A stretch of DNA of 64,000 nucleotides from Acinetobacter chengduensis (GTDB lineage: Bacteria; Pseudomonadota; Gammaproteobacteria; Pseudomonadales; Moraxellaceae). The position numbers were made by a program, and so were the translations under genes. Below, in pieces: positions 62,595 to 64,000 of this stretch (its first letter is position 1; each line of letters begins with the position of its first letter). The DNA lies in contig NZ_RCHC01000006.1 of NCBI RefSeq assembly GCF_003664645.1, forward strand, positions 124,001 through 188,000. Direction: 5' to 3'. The notes under the pieces were generated by a model. It saw only the letters and a list, made by a program, of their open reading frames with translations. It did not search any database and had not been told where the DNA came from.

Positions 62595-63248
62595 ATGTCG
62601 ATACGCGATGAACGTAAACAACAAAGTCGACAAGCACTTTTAGATGCAGCCTTAACACTCAGTGGGCAAGGGCGTGCCTTTAGCAGTATGAGTCTGCGTG
62701 AAATTACCAAAGCCGCCAACTTAGTGCCCACAGCGTTTTATCGGCACTTTAATGATATGGATGAGCTGGGTTTAGAACTGGTCGATCAAACCGCCTTACA
62801 GCTCAAACAAATGCAATATCAAATGGGACAAGTGGTTCAACATCAGCCCGACACACGCATTCAAAACTGTATTCAGCTACTGTTTAAACATATTCAAATG
62901 CACCCAGAGCCTTGGATTTTTTTTATTGCAGAACGCTGGGGTGGCTCGGCATGTTTACGCTATGCCATACAACGTGAGATTCAATATTTAACCACCGATT
63001 TAAGTGCAGATCTGGGCCGTACCCAAACCCTAAATCACATTCATCTACAGCATGATTTACAGGTCTTGTCGCAAATATTAATGAGCTTGGCTTTCAATTG
63101 GGCCATGAGCTGGATGGACTTACAGCGCTCTGTTAGCCCTGAAGAACTTGGTGCGCAACAAGAACAACTCAAACTCGGCGCAATTACTCAAGTTCAACTG
63201 CTCTTCCGTGGGATTTTGCATTGGGATCGCAATCAGTCATCGGTATAA
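62595..63248 (+). CDS. FabR-like TetR-family regulator
   Basis: A 217-residue DNA-binding protein. The N-terminal helix-turn-helix reads SRQALLDAALTLSGQGRAFSSMSLREITKAANLVPTAFYRHFNDMDELGLELVDQ, very close in pattern to E. coli FabR, which controls unsaturated fatty acid genes fabA/fabB. The C-terminal half also matches (IREIQYL and ILHWDRNQ equivalents). The ligand would be acyl-CoA/ACP. I start at ATG 62595 with GGAA upstream; the frame opens at TTG 62559. In this genus the gene often sits beside a desaturase gene, but that is not in view here. Confidence 0.8.
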   Translation: MSIRDERKQQSRQALLDAALTLSGQGRAFSSMSLREITKAANLVPTAFYRHFNDMDELGLELVDQTALQLKQMQYQMGQVVQHQPDTRIQNCIQLLFKHIQMHPEPWIFFIAERWGGSACLRYAIQREIQYLTTDLSADLGRTQTLNHIHLQHDLQVLSQILMSLAFNWAMSWMDLQRSVSPEELGAQQEQLKLGAITQVQLLFRGILHWDRNQSSV

Positions 63249-63265
63249 GACGCAATCTCTAAGCA

Positions 63266-63295
63266 TAAAAAAAACCCGCAACTTGCGGGTTTTTA
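63266..63295. terminator. Bidirectional terminator between the FabR-like gene and dsbA
   Basis: ACCCGCA (63274-63280), ACT loop, TGCGGGT (63284-63290), A-run and T-run. Confidence 0.9.
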
Positions 63296-63307
63296 TTGAG
63301 TGTTGGC

Positions 63308-63925
63308 TTATTTGCCTGAACGCTCTTTTTCAATTAAGTAATTTAATACTTGAGTTACTTTGCCATCTTCACCTTGAATGACATATTTACCATTCACCGT
63401 TACTGCAGGCACACCTGTCAATTGATAACGTTTTGCAAGATCTTGAGCTTGCGCAATTTTAGATGCGATTGGGAAAGAATCGTATGTACTATTAAATTTA
63501 GCTTCTGGAATACCAAACTGGGTGAAGTATTTTGCAAAAGCAGCTTTTTCTAAAATAGGTTGTTGGCCTTCATGAATTGCATGGAATAACATCAAATGTG
63601 TTTTTGGGCGTATGCCTAATGCTTCAGACACATAATAAGCACGCGCACCTTGTTCCCATACTGAATTCATGGCCGCAGGTGTGCGCACAAAGCGTACATC
63701 TTTAGGCATTTTCTTTAACCACGTTTGCATGTGTGGTTCAAGTTTAAAACAGTGTGGACAGCCGTACCAAAAGAATTCACGAACTTCAATTTTCCCCGGA
63801 ACCTCAACTTGTACAGGGTTTGCGAGCACTGTATAGTCTTTTCCTGCAACAAAGTCAGCGGCCATCGCGCTACCAGAAATGGCAAAAACAGCAGTGACCA
63901 AACTGCCGAAAAGGAATTTTTTCAT
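63308..63925 (-). CDS. dsbA: Thiol:disulfide interchange protein DsbA
   Basis: A 205-residue periplasmic oxidase that puts disulfides into exported proteins. Signal peptide MKKFLFGSLVTAVFAISGSAMA, then the mature protein; the redox motif is CPHC in FFWYGCPHCFKLEPH (about residues 55-58), and LTGVPAVTVNGKYVIQG holds the cis-Pro. Length 208 in E. coli. It is reoxidised by DsbB (26519-27016). The remaining 75 bases to the window end are upstream sequence. Confidence 0.95.
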   Translation of the reverse strand: MKKFLFGSLVTAVFAISGSAMAADFVAGKDYTVLANPVQVEVPGKIEVREFFWYGCPHCFKLEPHMQTWLKKMPKDVRFVRTPAAMNSVWEQGARAYYVSEALGIRPKTHLMLFHAIHEGQQPILEKAAFAKYFTQFGIPEAKFNSTYDSFPIASKIAQAQDLAKRYQLTGVPAVTVNGKYVIQGEDGKVTQVLNYLIEKERSGK

Positions 63926-64000
63926 TGAGATTATAGTCCTCTAACTCATTATGATTAGCTTATGCGATCACTATAAATCATTTATACAAATTTCGTTTCC

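Noticed and set aside
1..64000. CRISPR array, prophage, insertion sequence, toxin-antitoxin or defence island
   Set aside because: No direct repeat arrays, integrases, transposases or known defence genes were seen; gene content is housekeeping throughout.

Overview
The window is ordinary AT-rich gammaproteobacterial chromosome that fits the genus Acinetobacter. This rests on the protein sequences (PyrE, GshA, UrtA-E, Plc, a Tsx-like porin), on many hyphen-free core genes in typical Acinetobacter style, and on dense AA-hairpin-TT terminators. I see no rRNA or tRNA gene, no CRISPR array, no insertion sequence, no prophage and no recognisable defence system. About 65 protein genes are called.

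Layout. 1-7.5 kb: start of murG, gshB, a cold-shock gene, pyrE divergent from an exonuclease III gene, a GGA-rich small RNA gene of the CsrB/RsmZ type (about 4396-4573), an ArsC/Spx-like gene, a DUF2147 protein, an esterase and azoR. 7.5-16 kb: a membrane diguanylate cyclase, a GST plus dsbD, an outer-membrane protein, an ankyrin-like protein, an HPF/RaiA-type ribosome factor, a Tsx-family channel, a GNAT acetyltransferase and a DUF1877-like protein. 16.3-22 kb: the five-gene urea ABC transporter operon urtABCDE (no urease genes inside the window). 22.3-34 kb: yqiA-parE, a lipase-like hydrolase, gshA-dsbB, DUF924, two lipoproteins, DUF445, argS. 34-46 kb: a SPOR protein, a rhodanese overlapping psd, pncB, a periplasmic catalase with an ankyrin partner (katB-ankB), dtd, an SCP2-like protein, serB divergent from an SMP-like membrane protein, pncA and two proteins I do not recognise. 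46-64 kb: an MhpT-like transporter, dapA-bamC-purC, a probable small RNA gene convergent with rarA, a GGDEF-EAL protein, a YcgN protein, a DUF1328 peptide, murJ, ampD, nadC, phospholipase C with a tiny lipoprotein gene in front, rph, a FabR-like regulator and dsbA.

Themes. Thiol redox is heavily represented: both steps of glutathione synthesis (gshA, gshB), a GST, and DsbA, DsbB and DsbD for periplasmic disulfides. NAD metabolism appears three times (pncA, pncB, nadC). Envelope maintenance appears as murG, murJ, ampD, bamC, psd and the SPOR protein. Two proteins make or break cyclic di-GMP.

The most interesting non-coding signals are the GGA-rich RNA with a palindrome upstream that could be a GacA-type activating site, a second small RNA candidate with an excellent sigma-70 promoter at 50902-50930, a 21-bp palindrome upstream of azoR, a 13-bp-arm inverted repeat at 2577-2607, a terminator hairpin starting inside the bamC stop region just ahead of purC, and a 12-bp-arm hairpin between katB and ankB. 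I did not find a clear candidate for a wholly new multi-gene system; the small RNA genes are the best leads.
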